A DNA stretch of 64,000 nt. Source: Brugia malayi (lineage: Eukaryota > Nematoda > Chromadorea > Rhabditida > Onchocercidae). How positions within the stretch are numbered: position 1 is the first letter of the stretch; every line of letters starts with the position of its first letter. The stretch lies in contig NW_025062476.1 of assembly GCF_000002995.4 (NCBI RefSeq), positions 12,668,501-12,732,500 of the forward strand. Reading direction: 5' to 3'. Both the position numbers and the translations under genes were made by a program. The notes under the pieces are model-generated. The model searched no databases. It was given only the letters and a program-made list of their open reading frames with translations, and was not told where the DNA came from. Positions 1 to 11,898 of the stretch are shown piece by piece.

Positions 1-47
1 AACACAAATAGATTTGAGTTAAATTTATTAAAATTTTTATACCTTAC

Positions 48-170
48 AGATAGATCATAAAACCGTATAAATCCATTAGTACTAGCAATACATATCCAAT
101 TATTATTAATATCAATCATTATTGGATTACCTTCTATTTCGGGCAACGATATTACCTGTTTAACAGTACC
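48..170 (-). CDS. IFT140: IFT140 homologue, single internal exon (gene runs off the left edge)
   Basis: The reverse strand holds a 123-bp open exon of 41 codons, flanked by an acceptor (aaaattttag) and a donor (gtaaggt). It begins GTVKQVISLPEIEGNP and ends RFYDLS. This matches the segment of IFT140 that reads GTVKQ...ETEGNP..LDI.GN...V.(x)...FDLS in animals, at the end of the N-terminal WD-repeat region. IFT140 is a core subunit of the IFT-A complex, needed for retrograde transport in cilia; the C. elegans orthologue is CHE-11. Later exons lie outside the window on the left. Upstream exons should lie to the right, but none could be found before the next gene on the same strand, so the intron is long, the exons are diverged, or this is a detached fragment. 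Identification rests on one exon. Confidence 0.6.
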
Positions 171-337
171 CTAAAATTTTAAATATAATATTTTTTAGAA
201 TTTAGTAATATTTTCTATGATAATATTTAGTGAATATTTTATTCTTTATATGTGTTGCATGAGAATAAATTAAAAATATCTAAGCTTTTAGTCGCACGAG
301 GCTACCGATTATTCTCGGTCCCTTGCTGGAAGTGTGT

Positions 338-812
338 CGTGACTTCTGACCTTCCTGAAGGTTTGTCGTGCACTTCTGACCTTCCTAGAGTAGTGTCGTG
401 CACTTCTGACCTTCCTAGAGTAGTGTCGTGCACTTCTGACCTTCCTAGAGTAGTGTCGTGCACTTCTGACCTTCCTGAAGGTTTGTCGTGCACTTCTGAC
501 CTTCCTAGAGTTGTGTCGTGCACTTTTGACCTTCCTAGAGTAGTGTCGTGCACTTCTGACCTTCCTAGAGTAGTGTCGTGCACTTCTGACCTTCCTAGAG
601 TAGTGTCGTGCACTTCTGACCTTCCTAGAGTAGTGTCGTGCACTTCTGACCTTCCTGAAGGTTTGTCGTGCACTTCTGACCTTCCTAGAGTAGTGTCGTG
701 CACTTTTGACCTTCCTAGAGTAGTGTCGTGCACTTCTGACCTTCCTAGAGTAGTGTCGTGCACTTCTGACCTTCCTAGAGTAGTGTCGTGCACTTCTGAC
801 CTTCTCGGAGGT
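338..812. repeat. 30-bp minisatellite, about 16 copies
   Basis: Sixteen near-identical 30-bp units with core cttctgaccttcctagagta followed by gtgtcgtgca. Two unit types alternate: cctagagtagtg and cctgaaggtttg. A further variant has ttttgacc in place of ttctgacc. Units 5-10 and 11-16 share the same order of variants, suggesting a 180-bp higher-order period. The array is far richer in G+C than its surroundings. Because 30 is a multiple of 3 and the unit lacks stops, both strands stay open, but the ten-residue repeats this gives are not taken as protein. It probably lies in an intron or upstream region of the IFT140-like gene. Confidence 0.9.
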
Positions 813-3136
813 CTGTCACGGACTTCTGAATGATCATGTGCTGAAGAACAGTATGGATAGAGGGCGTTATTGTAAAAGTTTACTTAACTTTCCTGAGGTC
901 AAAGTGCTATTCTATTGATTGGCAGAGATGAATAATTGTGATAAATGTTTCATTAACTGATACCTCTATAAGGGGCATATAATATTGAATAAAGAGTTGA
1001 TTAACAGGTTGTTGGGTTGATATGGGTGGAAGAGCACCGCTCATCGAGTGAACTCGAGAATTTTAAAAGACTGAGTTCATTTACAACATTTTTACAATCA
1101 TCGATATATTTCTCTCTCATACTTTCTTTTTTTTTTTTTTTTTTCAGAAACAAAGAACCATTTGAAACGAAGAAATTTATTTACTGAATTTGTAAATGGA
1201 AAAAGGATTGCTTAAATAATCTATGAACAAAACAAATATTAGCAACCTTAATTAGTGTTTTATTAAATTTGACTATAACTTAGAGCAAGAAACTTCTAAT
1301 ATTGTAATCATAAGGTTGCATTTTAGATTATCTTAGAAGCATTTACGGCATGCTTTTTTTTTAGGTCAAATAATTAGTATATTCCTGATATAATTTAAGA
1401 AATTGTGGCATAATTTAGAATAACTAAAAAGAAAAAGAATTGCTAAAAAAAATCGAATGATAAACTTATCACTTTTCTATAAATTTTCATGATAAATAAT
1501 AACAAATACAGTTATCAATTAAGTAAGAAACAGCAACATTTAAAGTTTATAAGCCTTTAAAAGTTATTTTCGTAATTTATTTTTTCAATTGAAAATTTTG
1601 AACTTAATGAATTTTTAAATGTTATAGGAAAAGATTTTTTACATGAATACGACATGTAAAAGTTAATAAATATTGCATTTTATATAAAGAAGAATATCTG
1701 GAATTTGTTTTTCTTATTTTAAATAAACATTCTTGCATTCTGTATTTGCTTTTTCATAAACTTATCACTTTATCACTTTTGTAATTAAAGCAAAAATAGT
1801 GATAACGAATACAAAATAGTTCCAACTATCAAAATTTAATGATTGGAGAGATCAATCAGAAAAGGCAGTCTTAATTTTTATGTAATAATACAACCTTTTG
1901 AGGTTAACAACTTTTACATAACTGATCATCTTTGTGGCTTATCAACTAGTAATTAGATTTGTTTGTAGATCAGATCAACAGCTCCTTGTCAGATCAATCT
2001 CTTATTGTAAATCATACACTTTGCTTATGCACATTGCTTACTATATAAGGAGATCATCCTACTTGCACTAAACAATTTTCATATTAATTTGGCCACAATT
2101 TACTTTTGATGATATTTTCATGCATAACATCCACGAAACTAATATTCAATTTACGACTTGTACTGATCACATTTTATCGATATACTTCTGTGTATCTTTT
2201 TGACATTTCATAAAAGCTTAAATTTCACTTTCAAATTCAGTTTCTCCGTTCAGCTAATCACCAACAATAATTCATTGCAAATATTTAAAAAACTTCCTAT
2301 TAATTTCCTTATTGTACTCAAACATAAAAAATGTGACTATCGTATTATGATTGTCGAAAGAGATATCATGAAAAAAAAAAAAAAAAAAAAAAAAGGAAAA
2401 AAGCTAGAGTCAGATTCTAAAACGATGAGATTGTAGAGAGAAGATATCTTTGTGAATTCTGGTAATATATGCCCTGTCTTGAAGCTTTTATTTACATTTA
2501 GAAAATATATGAAAAAAAGAAAAATTGCTATTCAGCATTTGTAATTAATTATGTGGATTTTATGATTAAGTTTAAGTATTGCCTTAGCTTTGATATAATG
2601 TATGCAAAAAGTACATATGCAGTTTACTGACTGAACAATACATTAATACAGATATTATGATAACAGTACTTACAAACAGAATAGGAATTTATTTTCATTA
2701 ATTTAATTCACAACATCCATAGATTATCATGTATATATATAGGAATGACTTCATTATTACAACCCGTGCACTCAAACTTACAACTTGATATCTTTACTTT
2801 CATGACATTCATATTTTCACATCCTAATTTTCCACTTTTTCTAGAAGGCAAATCATTGAATTCATGAAAAAAATGTTTAAACATGCTTTTTAACACATGC
2901 AGACTAGTCACTTTTCTTTAATTGCCAGCACAAACGAACAATAAACATCGTATACTTAGATATATTACATGAGATCACCTTTGCAGAATCAGTACAAAGA
3001 GAAACCGCCTTTCATGCACTATTTCTAACCACAAATCCAAGCAAAAAAAAAGAAAAAAAAAGAAAAAAAAAACGCTAGAAACACGATTCGAAATTTCTAA
3101 GATTATTTCATAAATAAATTAAACAATAAACACAAT
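813..3136. other. Non-coding stretch between the IFT140-like exon and the next gene
   Basis: No convincing exon on either strand. There is a moderately G+C-rich unique patch at about 815-1080. A DR1-like motif (aggtcaaagtg) sits near 896. A TATA-like ctatataagg lies at about 2041, in a patch with several GATA and TGATCA motifs. Poly-A/T tracts occur at about 1127-1144, 2371-2394 and 3042-3070. A 67-residue open frame on the minus strand (2708-2911) has no good splice acceptor and was not accepted as an exon. Confidence 0.5.
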
Positions 3137-6100
3137 TCAGTTAGGAAGAGACCGTGGGAAATGAAATTTAGGTACGAAAATATTGCAGTCGCTAATATAA
3201 GTGCCTCTCAAGAAGATAAACTGCTCACCGAAAGCTTCAGCTAATTCAATGAGTGACGTATGTTTCTCGATGAATTTCAGAAATGTATCTGCATTTGTAG
3301 CATGACTCAGCAATTCCTCCATGAAACCACCATCATTAGCCTGCAGTCATTATGGCTTATTATTTATGTTGCACCACGAGAAAAACTTCCCCCTTCCTAT
3401 CTGGAGTGTAAAAAGAAATAGCTAATTAGAATTTCTGTTCTCAGATTTAAATTTTGGAGTAATTTATCTCCACATTTTTTACTAGTTCTTGTTTGAAATC
3501 TAGGATATAGGTTTCTTTTTTTTTTTTACTCAAATAAGTAATGCTAATAAATTTCGACAAGTCAAGGAACGCTTACATTAATCAATTTACGCAATGTATT
3601 TACGGTAATGTTTTCCCTGGATTTTTCGTCGATATAACAAAGAAATTTAAGCATCTCAGTACGATATGTGTTGCTTGTCATCCGAACATGATTATCTAAT
3701 ATTTCGTAGAGATGTGAGCGGACAACGATAAAATCAACCATATAGGAATAATAAGCAAAAGTATCACTAAAAATAACAATCTAAAAATATGCAAAAAAAA
3801 GTGAAATTAAACTTTAAAAATGAAAATTTAAACTTCTTTCAGTTCAGACTCTATCATATGTATGAATAAAAATATAGAAGAATCTTCATGTTTCATTTCA
3901 AATTATTATAATTTATGTTCGTAGGAGTTAAAGCACTGTACACAAAGTTATGTCCAGCGGAATTACTGGCTAAATAAAAACAAATTCAACCGTAAATCAA
4001 TGCAAACGTTACCCTTCAATAAGTTTGTTGAATATCTGTCGAAATGTTTTGGCGCCATCACGCAAACATTCATCCACCTCTTGCATTTTTCTTATCTCAT
4101 CATGAATAACATCATTGTAAAACATCCAATAATTTGAGTTCATCTGCACATATGCCTCAGTATTGGCAGAATTCCTTCTAAATGCTCCAGCTTCTTCTGC
4201 TTCACCATTAACCGATTTTACCATAAACTGTGGACTCATACTGCGTTTATCGGACTTTGTTTTCAATGTTCGATTTGGACTACTATTAAATGATTTCATT
4301 TCGGTAATTTTTGCATTCCGCTGGTTAGAGTGTCCAATTTTGGTTACTGCAGTTCAGAATTACTAATGAACATTGGAAAATCATTCATCGTCGTATATCA
4401 ATAATAATACAAATACTTTTTTTTAGAACTCTAAGAGATTAAAATTAATGTCGGAACAACACATACAAGTGCGGTCCTTCAGCTGATATTTTTCAAGCAA
4501 TCTGTCCATTTTTCTTGTTTCTCCAACACACCATATGTCATCACGATCGTCAGCCAAAATCACTTTTGTAGCTGTCCAAGGATGACATGCCTCATATGCT
4601 CGATAAGCTATGATTTTCACCTGCAAAAAGGCCAATGAATATTTTTCATTTAAGTACATTTAGCTCCATGAATAATTGTTCAGCATTAAACAATTCTACT
4701 ATAGCTGATTTTCATCTGTCTAATGAAAATTCTAACTACTTTCAATTGAAAGAACTGAAAAATCGGAATAAATCACTAAGAAAATTTAATATTTCATGTT
4801 TTACATGCGGAGAAATCAGATTCTTTATTTCAACAGTTTTAAATAACATCCAAATATTATAGGAGGTTAACTTACTAATGTCCCTACAGGATATTTATTT
4901 GCTAGATTCACTTCATTTGATACATTCTTGCTTAAGCCGAATACCGTCTGAGCCGTCCAAGGCCCTCGAATTATTTCAATTTTAATATACCCTGTGCAAT
5001 TCATTGCGCTAACAACTTTGCCTATACCATCCAAAACAATACTTCTATCATATCTGAAAGCTCCCTCACTTCGGAAAAAATGAAATAAATTTAAAAACTT
5101 ATGTCATTAAACTATTTCTAACAAAAAATTCAGATGCAATAAAAAATGGAAAATTTAACAATGATATATGGAATTCCAGCGCGGATTGACAGCATCATGA
5201 CATCCGAATAAGAAATAATTTAAAGTGGTAGATTTATTATATGAATTGCCTACATCGGTGTTGATACTACTTCTGAAACCATCAACATTTCCATTACCTT
5301 ATGCCACTGCCATAAGTGGGTAAAGCTCTACGTTCCCACGCTGATGGAATTTCCATGCATGCTGGATTGAGCATAACGGCATTGTTTCGGCATAAAATGA
5401 AAAAGTTCCTATGTTTCTCTAAAAAACGACGTACTTCTTTTTCCGTGTTACCAACTTCTCGTATAACTATCTGTAAATTACATTATGACAACAAAGTTAG
5501 CTATTTACTGATTAACAAATTCTTCTGTTCAATTTGTCTTTCATTATTTTTATCTACTGTTGTACAAGACTACGCACGCGTCCAAATATTTCATGATATA
5601 AAATCCTATATCAAAACCTAGCAAAATATAAATTTCATTTCTTAAAATATTATTCATCAATTAACAATCGGCACTGCCGATAATGACCATATTGAAAGAG
5701 CTACTCTCATAAAAACTTGTGAATGTACGATAGTATTAACTGACAGTATTAAATTTCTTGATAACTTGAGTTACAACATCCACATTACGCTTTGACTGAT
5801 CAATGTCACATAGGAAATTTATTAAATATCCGAACATTTCGCGAAATTCTTGCGAATGATTCTTGACAAGATCGAAAGACACTTCAAAGACATTGGTACG
5901 TATCCCGATAAATGCCACTAGGTCATCCAATTTTTTGAAGTTATTATTCTGGAAAAGATAATACTAAAAGCTTAGGTAATGAATGAATTTCGAAAAATTT
6001 TAATAGCTAATAATAATGTTTCGTTCACAAATTTGAGTACGGATGCATTAGTTATGTGCTAGATCGAATATCCATTACATAAAATCCGACATTTAAAACT

Positions 6101-6277
6101 ATCTGAAGGAAATATACTCAAAGTCATTACCTTATCAATTTTACTGACGATATCGTTCAAATGCTTTAATGTTAAAGCACCACTTTCAGCAAGGATTCGA
6201 TCCAGTAATGCTACTTTTTGCAATTCGTTAACAATTTCTTGTTGAGTAAATACCGGTCTTTTACTTAAATCGTTCAT
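3137..6277 (-). CDS. Unrecognised 527-residue protein with repeated winged-helix-like modules (8 exons)
   Basis: Exons in order: 6277-6131, 5948-5745, 5470-5298, 5053-4876, 4620-4467, 4346-4013, 3766-3577, 3340-3137. Lengths sum to 1584 bp (528 codons with TGA) and every junction keeps frame. The start ATG directly follows a tttag acceptor. An alternative reading of exon 5 through its donor would end at TAA (4423); the strong gtatgt donor and the in-frame acceptor at 4347 argue for splicing on. Visible parts: helix-rich modules with TLxxL and a terminal VFEV or FFIL strand at about residues 11-70 and 85-155; a beta-rich stretch at 176-280; a basic, Ser/Asn-rich linker at 286-350; and two more helical modules at 355-415 and 425-510. 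Residues near 95 and 435 share an FLC.ID motif. The pattern recalls the N-terminal winged-helix/LOTUS-like region of Egalitarian-type RNA-binding proteins, but that is inference. No exonuclease domain is present. Confidence 0.7.
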
Positions 6278-6290
6278 CTAAAGTCAGCAA
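6278..6290 (-). promoter_or_regulatory. Splice acceptor abutting the ATG (candidate spliced-leader trans-splice site)
   Basis: On the reverse strand the start codon is preceded immediately by gctgactttag. An AG acceptor touching the ATG with no room for a leader is typical of nematode SL trans-splicing, but a 5' UTR intron would look the same. Confidence 0.5.
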
Positions 6291-6839
6291 ATAAGACTTC
6301 TGTCGTCGAAATTTACTGTCGAAATATTTTACATTTACTGTCGAAATATTTTACACATCTATTATTTATATGAAAATGACATATAGTATCAGGAAATGAA
6401 GTAATAATGAGGGAATGGCAGGAATGCGTCATAAATGAGAAAAGTCTAAGTAACGCACTACAGGACAAAAATAATATCAAAAAAACTTTCTAGAAACTAT
6501 TTTTATTCATTAAAGGATAAAAATTACTTTCGGCACATAATATATTCCTTACCACGAAATAAATAGATCAAGAAATGTTGATTAACATTTCAATAGAAAA
6601 AATATCCTTTATTCTTTTATATTATCAGCTCACTTTTATATTTAAATCATATATTAACAAATTATTGCTGTTTATCTTGAAATCAACAAACTATCTATTA
6701 GAATTATATTATCCATTTCTTAGTTCTTTTGTTTTTTGTTTTTTTTCATAAAGATTATTTGCTTCGGAAATCAAATTAAGCAAATGATGTAAGCTCGAGA
6801 TGACAGTAAGGTTATGTAAGAAGCGAATTTCCTACAACA
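6291..6839. other. Intergenic region between divergent units
   Basis: A+T-rich unique DNA that presumably carries the promoter of the minus-strand gene. It contains a short direct repeat (atttactgtcgaaatatttt, at about 6311 and 6332). At 6785-6791 an ATG runs into gtaagc, and an acceptor follows 55 bp later at 6846; this could be a mini-intron of a small plus-strand gene, but no upstream coding sequence supports it. Confidence 0.4.
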
Positions 6840-7106
6840 TTCACAGTGGAAATTACAATGGTACTATGGCACCTAACTACAATCATACTATGGTATCTAG
6901 TTACAGTGATAATATGGTACCTAAATACAATGATATTACAGTTGTGGTTTCACAGTGGGAATTACAATAGTACTGTGGCACCTAACTACAATGACACTGT
7001 GGTACCTAAATACAGCAACGCTACGGTACCCAATTACAACGATAATGTGGTATTAACTACAACAACACCACGGTACACAACTACAATGAAACCATGGTAC
7101 CTTTAA
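6840..7106 (+). repeat. 109-bp tandem duplication with coding-like NYN repeats
   Basis: Two copies (6840-6948 and 6949-7057) share ttcacagtgg(a/g)aattaca and the following bases, and each starts with an intron-acceptor-like ttcacag. Within each copy are degenerate 24-27 bp subunits around aactacaatgayactatggtacc. In one frame per copy the translation is rich in NYN.T motifs (GNYNGTMAPNYNHTMV; GNYNSTVAPNYNDTVVPKY), as in low-complexity, potentially N-glycosylated secreted proteins. Copy 1 runs into a stop at TAG and copy 2 into TAA at 7104, because 109 is not a multiple of 3. It could be a terminal exon, a pseudogene or a chance repeat; no partner exons were seen. Confidence 0.55.
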
Positions 7107-8580
7107 AAATAAATTCACATGCATAACCGATAATTTCATAAATCGTTGCATATGACGAAAATGAAATATTCTGGTCCTAGCGGAGTGATTTTTTTTTCGA
7201 TTCGAACAGATTTGTGAGAATTTTAGAAATTTCCCTCTTTTTGAATTAAGAATCAAGAAAAAAACAATTTGATGGTATGAAATAAAAATTATATAAATTA
7301 TATATTTTATTTAGCTTATAATTAATATGAGAAAAAAGATTTTTTGATTAATTCTACGTATATTTATTTCATTTATTTGTATCGTTTACAATTGTTATAT
7401 TTCGTGTTGATGCAATTTTATTACACTAATTTTATTAATTAGCTAAATTTATCATATGATGGATGAGCTAATCATAATACATGGAGGAATTTTTGAAGAA
7501 CGAAAAAGTGAAAATAATAAACAAACAAAATTTTAATTTTAAACTTTTCTCATTATGTAAATACTATGATAGAGTAGTGATATTAGTTTTAAATGAATAA
7601 GTTAAGCCATTTTTTTTTATGTATTATTATAGGGATAATCTTATCTTCAAAATTAGAGTGATATGAATGAATTTTATTTTTACATTCAAGACTTAAATAA
7701 TTAAAATTAGAATTTTTTTTCTTCTCTCAGAAGATAAAGAATTAACTATTCAATTTTGCATACAAATAATGAATGAATAGCATTATTGCACTCCATAAAT
7801 TCAGATATTATTGAAAATTAAAATTTGATCGAATTATGAATTATTTCGATTCTTTCTTTTATTCCATTCTAATTACAATTAATAATTCTGAAATATGTTG
7901 AAAAAAATTTTAGAAATTTTATCAATATTTTGATTATTTGTGCTTGAATTTTAATTTTGATTATTTGTGCTTGAATTCAATTTTTCATGTTTATTTCCCT
8001 TTCAATGACTGTTGTAATTATCATTTCTCAAATGAATAAGATAATATTTTTTTTTTTTTTTTTTTTAAAGAAAAATCTTTATAATAGTTTAGTATTATTT
8101 TCATCACAAAAAACATCTGCTAAGTAATGTTTTTTCTTCTTTTTTTTTTTTCCCCTTTTAACTTTGCCCAGTTTATTTGCCCGCATTTTTAGGAGATCAT
8201 AAATTTTAAATGGAAAATTTTTCGAGTGAAACAATTGGGGAAAATATTTATATGAAAATAAAAGCACATATATATGTATGTTTTCTGGTATTTAATTTGA
8301 TGAGAATTATGAATTAATTTGAAATTTTTGTCAATATCGAAATGAAATACACAAAAAAAAAAAAAAATAAAATTATGAATAAAAACTTTCTAATTAATTA
8401 ATTTGACACACACACACACACACACACAGACACATGCACACATACATACATACACATGTACGTATGTATGTATTTACAAGTATAAAAGTTAACAAAAGTG
8501 AAAAAAAAAAAAGAATTTTAATTTTAGCTGAATCATTTTTCTGTATATTTATTATTTATATCAAAAATCATTTTTTCACC

Positions 8581-8614
<34 letters not shown>

Positions 8615-10209
8615 TTCAATAAAATAAAATTCCATTTCATTTTATTGAATCTTTAAAAATTTTCATTTCTTTTCTTTCTTTATTTTTTGAGAGAGTGAAA
8701 GAAAAAATAAAACAAAAGAAAAAAGAATTTTAATTGTTCGAAGAAAGAAATAAAAATGAAAAAAAAAAAAAAAAAAACAAAAAATTATGCTTAATTTAAA
8801 TAATGTTAAAATTTTTCTTTTTCAAAAGTAAAACTTTTGTTCCCTAAGAATTAGTTTGAATTGATAAAATGTTTTGTGTTATGCCAATAGCAGTAGATGA
8901 AATGAAACAACTGTTTTTAACTCTTTCATTTCACTTTTCATGGAGCTTTTCAATGCTAATGCTGTAAATAAAAATTTTTTTTTTTTTGTTTTCAACATTT
9001 CAATTTTTCAATTTATAAATTATTGAATTTTCCGCTTCACATTTTCTCTTCAAATTTATTATTATTAAAATGAAAATGAAAATGAGCTGAAACAAATAAT
9101 TCAAATAATACTACAAAAAATTATTTCTACTATCATTGCAAGAAATGAAGGAAAAAAAAAGAAAAAGAAATAAGCAAAATTTGATAATTTAAATTGTTTA
9201 CTTAAACTGATCAGAGTGTTTACAAAGTGATATAATCTTTACATATAATATTTAGTGATAATTTAAATTTAATTTTTTTTTCCTCTGCTAACTATATTCA
9301 TCCTTGAATGAATAAAATTTAGAAGGAAAGTAAATATTTATAATTGTATTTTTTCATATATATTAATTATTCCAGAACTCTTAGAATATTGTTTTTATCA
9401 TTAAACTTTTACTTCTATTTATACTTCTACTTTAATTTACCATTTTTAAAATAATTATTTAATTTTTTTTTTCACCGTTAGTTATTATAATTAAAAAGGT
9501 TCTTTATCATAAAAAATTTTCATTAAAAATTTCAATTGTTTTAAATTTTGGAATGTTGTCCTTAATTTGGTGTATTTTTTAAATATTTTCAAAAATTCAT
9601 TTCTTTTTTTACAAAAAAAAAAAAAGTAAAATAATCAAAAATATTTATCCAAAATAAATTTTTTTTTTTTTTAATCACAGAAATAATTTTAATACTATCA
9701 GTTAAATTTTACTTTTTTTTTCAGAAAAAAAAAAAAAAAGAAAAGAGAAAAAAACTTATCGTTTTTCATTTTTCTCTCTTTTTTTTTTTTTGCTGAAAAA
9801 ATAAGATTTGTTAGAGATGAAAGTAGAATAACAGTGATATCTTTGCATCATTTTATTTTTGTTTTCTTTCTCGTTTTTTTTTTTTTTTTTAAAAAAAAAT
9901 TTGAACTTATGAAAAAGCTAAAGAAATAGATCATTTCGTATATATTTTATACTTAAATACTTAAATTATAAATTTCATTAATAGATGAAAAGGAGAAGAA
10001 AAAAAATTGTTAAAGAATGAAATGAACGAATCAATGAAAAATTCAATTTGAAATTTTCTTCTTTCCTTCCTTCCTTTTTTTTTTTTTTTTTTTGCTTTGC
10101 TTTTGTTTTTTAATTTGAGAAAAAGATTTGAAAAGTTAAAATTGTCATTAATATTGCATACATTTTTATGATAATAGTTAGAATAAAAATGTGAAATTCA
10201 TATGAAAAA

Positions 10210-10248
<39 letters not shown>

Positions 10249-11814
10249 AGAAGAAATGTGTATGAGATTTTTATAATAACAACTGTTAAATTGTTAAAAA
10301 TTTCAATAAAAATATTACAGAGAATAATTTTAAGAAAAGTAAAAGTAAATGAGAAAAAATTTGAAAATAATAAATAAATATTATACATATTAATACAAAT
10401 TTTATTATAATAATAGTTTGAAAAATAAATAAAAAAATTTTTTTTTTTTCTTTTTTACCTTTTGATCGAAATTATTATTATTATTAAAGTTAAGAAAGTT
10501 AAGAAGAGAAAAAAAAGAAATTTTTTTTTTTAATGTAATATACTTCCGCTGGAATGAAAAAAAAAAAAAAAAAAGTTTACAAAGTTGAAAAAAAGAAAAA
10601 AAAAAAAAAAATGTAAAGTAAAACTAATCATTCATTTCTTCTTATTTTTTGTTCTCATATTATTTCTCAAAATATTTTCTTTCTTCTTTTCTCTTTCCCT
10701 CTCTCTCTCTCTCTCTCTTTTTGCTTTCTTGTTTGTCTAATTGTATGTATTTGAAAAAAAAGAAAAAGAAAAAGAAAAAACTATTTAAAATGTTAAAGGA
10801 ACTTAGGTTGTTGAAGCAGCTAAATAGTTTTTAGCATCTTTCTACTTCATCCTTCCCTCCATCTATTCATCCATCCTTCCTTCATGGCTTTCTTCTTACT
10901 ACCAAACATTTTAAATATAAAATTTAAATTCATTTTGTTTTGCTCTCGGAAACAAGGAGGAGGAGGAAGAGGAGGGGAAGAGGAAGAGAGGAGAGAGAGA
11001 GAGAGAGAGAGAGAGGAATGAGGTAGTAAAGGTTTAAATTGAGCTCGAGCTTTTAGTTCAAAATTGCTGATGATGATACAGCTGTTGTATTAGAATGTGT
11101 GAATTAGTTTAGTATTTGTGTATGTATGTATGTGTCTGTCTACCTATATGTATGTGTATGTGTATGTATGTGTCTGTGTATATATATAAATCGTTGTATG
11201 TTGTAAAGTAAAGGATTTGAAGTGAGAATGAAAAGTTTATATTACATTTCATTTCACTTTACGTTAACTTTAACAATATATATACCTCTGCTTTAGGCTA
11301 GAAGAAATCATCAAACAAGCAGAAGAAAAGTGATCAGTTCAAGAAACAAAAAAAAAAAAAAAAATAGAAAAGAAAAAGAAAAAAAAAAGTTTTAAACTAT
11401 AGTTGCTGCTACATCAATTATTTATTTATATTTTGCTCACGGAAAGTAGAAACGACGAAGCTCTAATTGTATGTTTTACTTATTTATTTACTTTTTTCTT
11501 TTTAAAATTACAATAAATTTAATTTTTATCTAAAAATTTTTCCACATTTTTTTTGAATTATTAATTCTAATATTATCTTATGTAAAAATTTTCCATATTT
11601 TAATGTGTATAATTGTTTTTTTTTTTTTTTTTTTTTGTTTTTCAATTTTTAATTTTAATATTATTTAAAAATTTTTTTTTTTTCAATTTTTAATTCTAAT
11701 ATTATTTTCTAGTGTAAACATATCTCAAAAATTTTCCACATTTTTTAATGTATATATCTGTTTTTTTTTTCAATTTCTAATTTTAATTAAAATTAAATTA
11801 ATTTGTAATCACAG
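7107..11814. other. Low-complexity intergenic region upstream of the myosin gene
   Basis: No exon is supportable. It holds dozens of poly-A/T tracts, a CA/CATA tract at 8406-8454, GA/CT tracts at 10212-10246, 10695-10720 and 10956-11016, and a TGTA/TG tract at 11108-11190. The last 800 bp have a slightly more balanced composition and are the likely promoter of the myosin gene. Confidence 0.6.
11079..11084 (+). promoter_or_regulatory. CAGCTG E-box upstream of the myosin gene
   Basis: A palindromic CAGCTG in gatgatacagctgttg lies about 730 bp before the 5' UTR acceptor. CAGCTG is the preferred site of MyoD-type factors (HLH-1 in nematode body-wall muscle). A single six-base site is weak evidence. 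Confidence 0.25.
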
Positions 11815-11898
11815 CAAACAATAACAACGACAACGACAACAACAACAACAACAACAAATAATTACAACAGAAGGAATATTAAAATTAATTTTTAAAAT
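11815..11898 (+). other. Myosin 5' UTR segment after a splice or trans-splice acceptor
   Basis: An acceptor (ttgtaatcacag) ends at 11814. It is followed by an A/C-rich leader with a (CAA)n run and then the ATG. The acceptor could receive a spliced leader or close a 5' UTR intron. Confidence 0.5.

Noticed and set aside
252..833. Long open frames on both strands over the 30-bp array (ten-residue repeats)
   Set aside because: The 30-base period without stops makes every copy open by construction; there is no upstream exon, splice site or domain, and both strands are equally open.
2708..2911. Minus-strand frame of 67 residues with an ECTGCNN cysteine pair as a possible last exon of the 527-residue gene
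   Set aside because: The only acceptor in phase (agaaaag) has no pyrimidine tract, and the preceding exon already ends in a clean TGA.
4423..4466. Reading exon 5 of the minus-strand gene through to TAA, giving two separate genes
   Set aside because: A strong gtatgt donor lies before the stop and the next acceptor restores frame into the following exon; kept only as an alternative.
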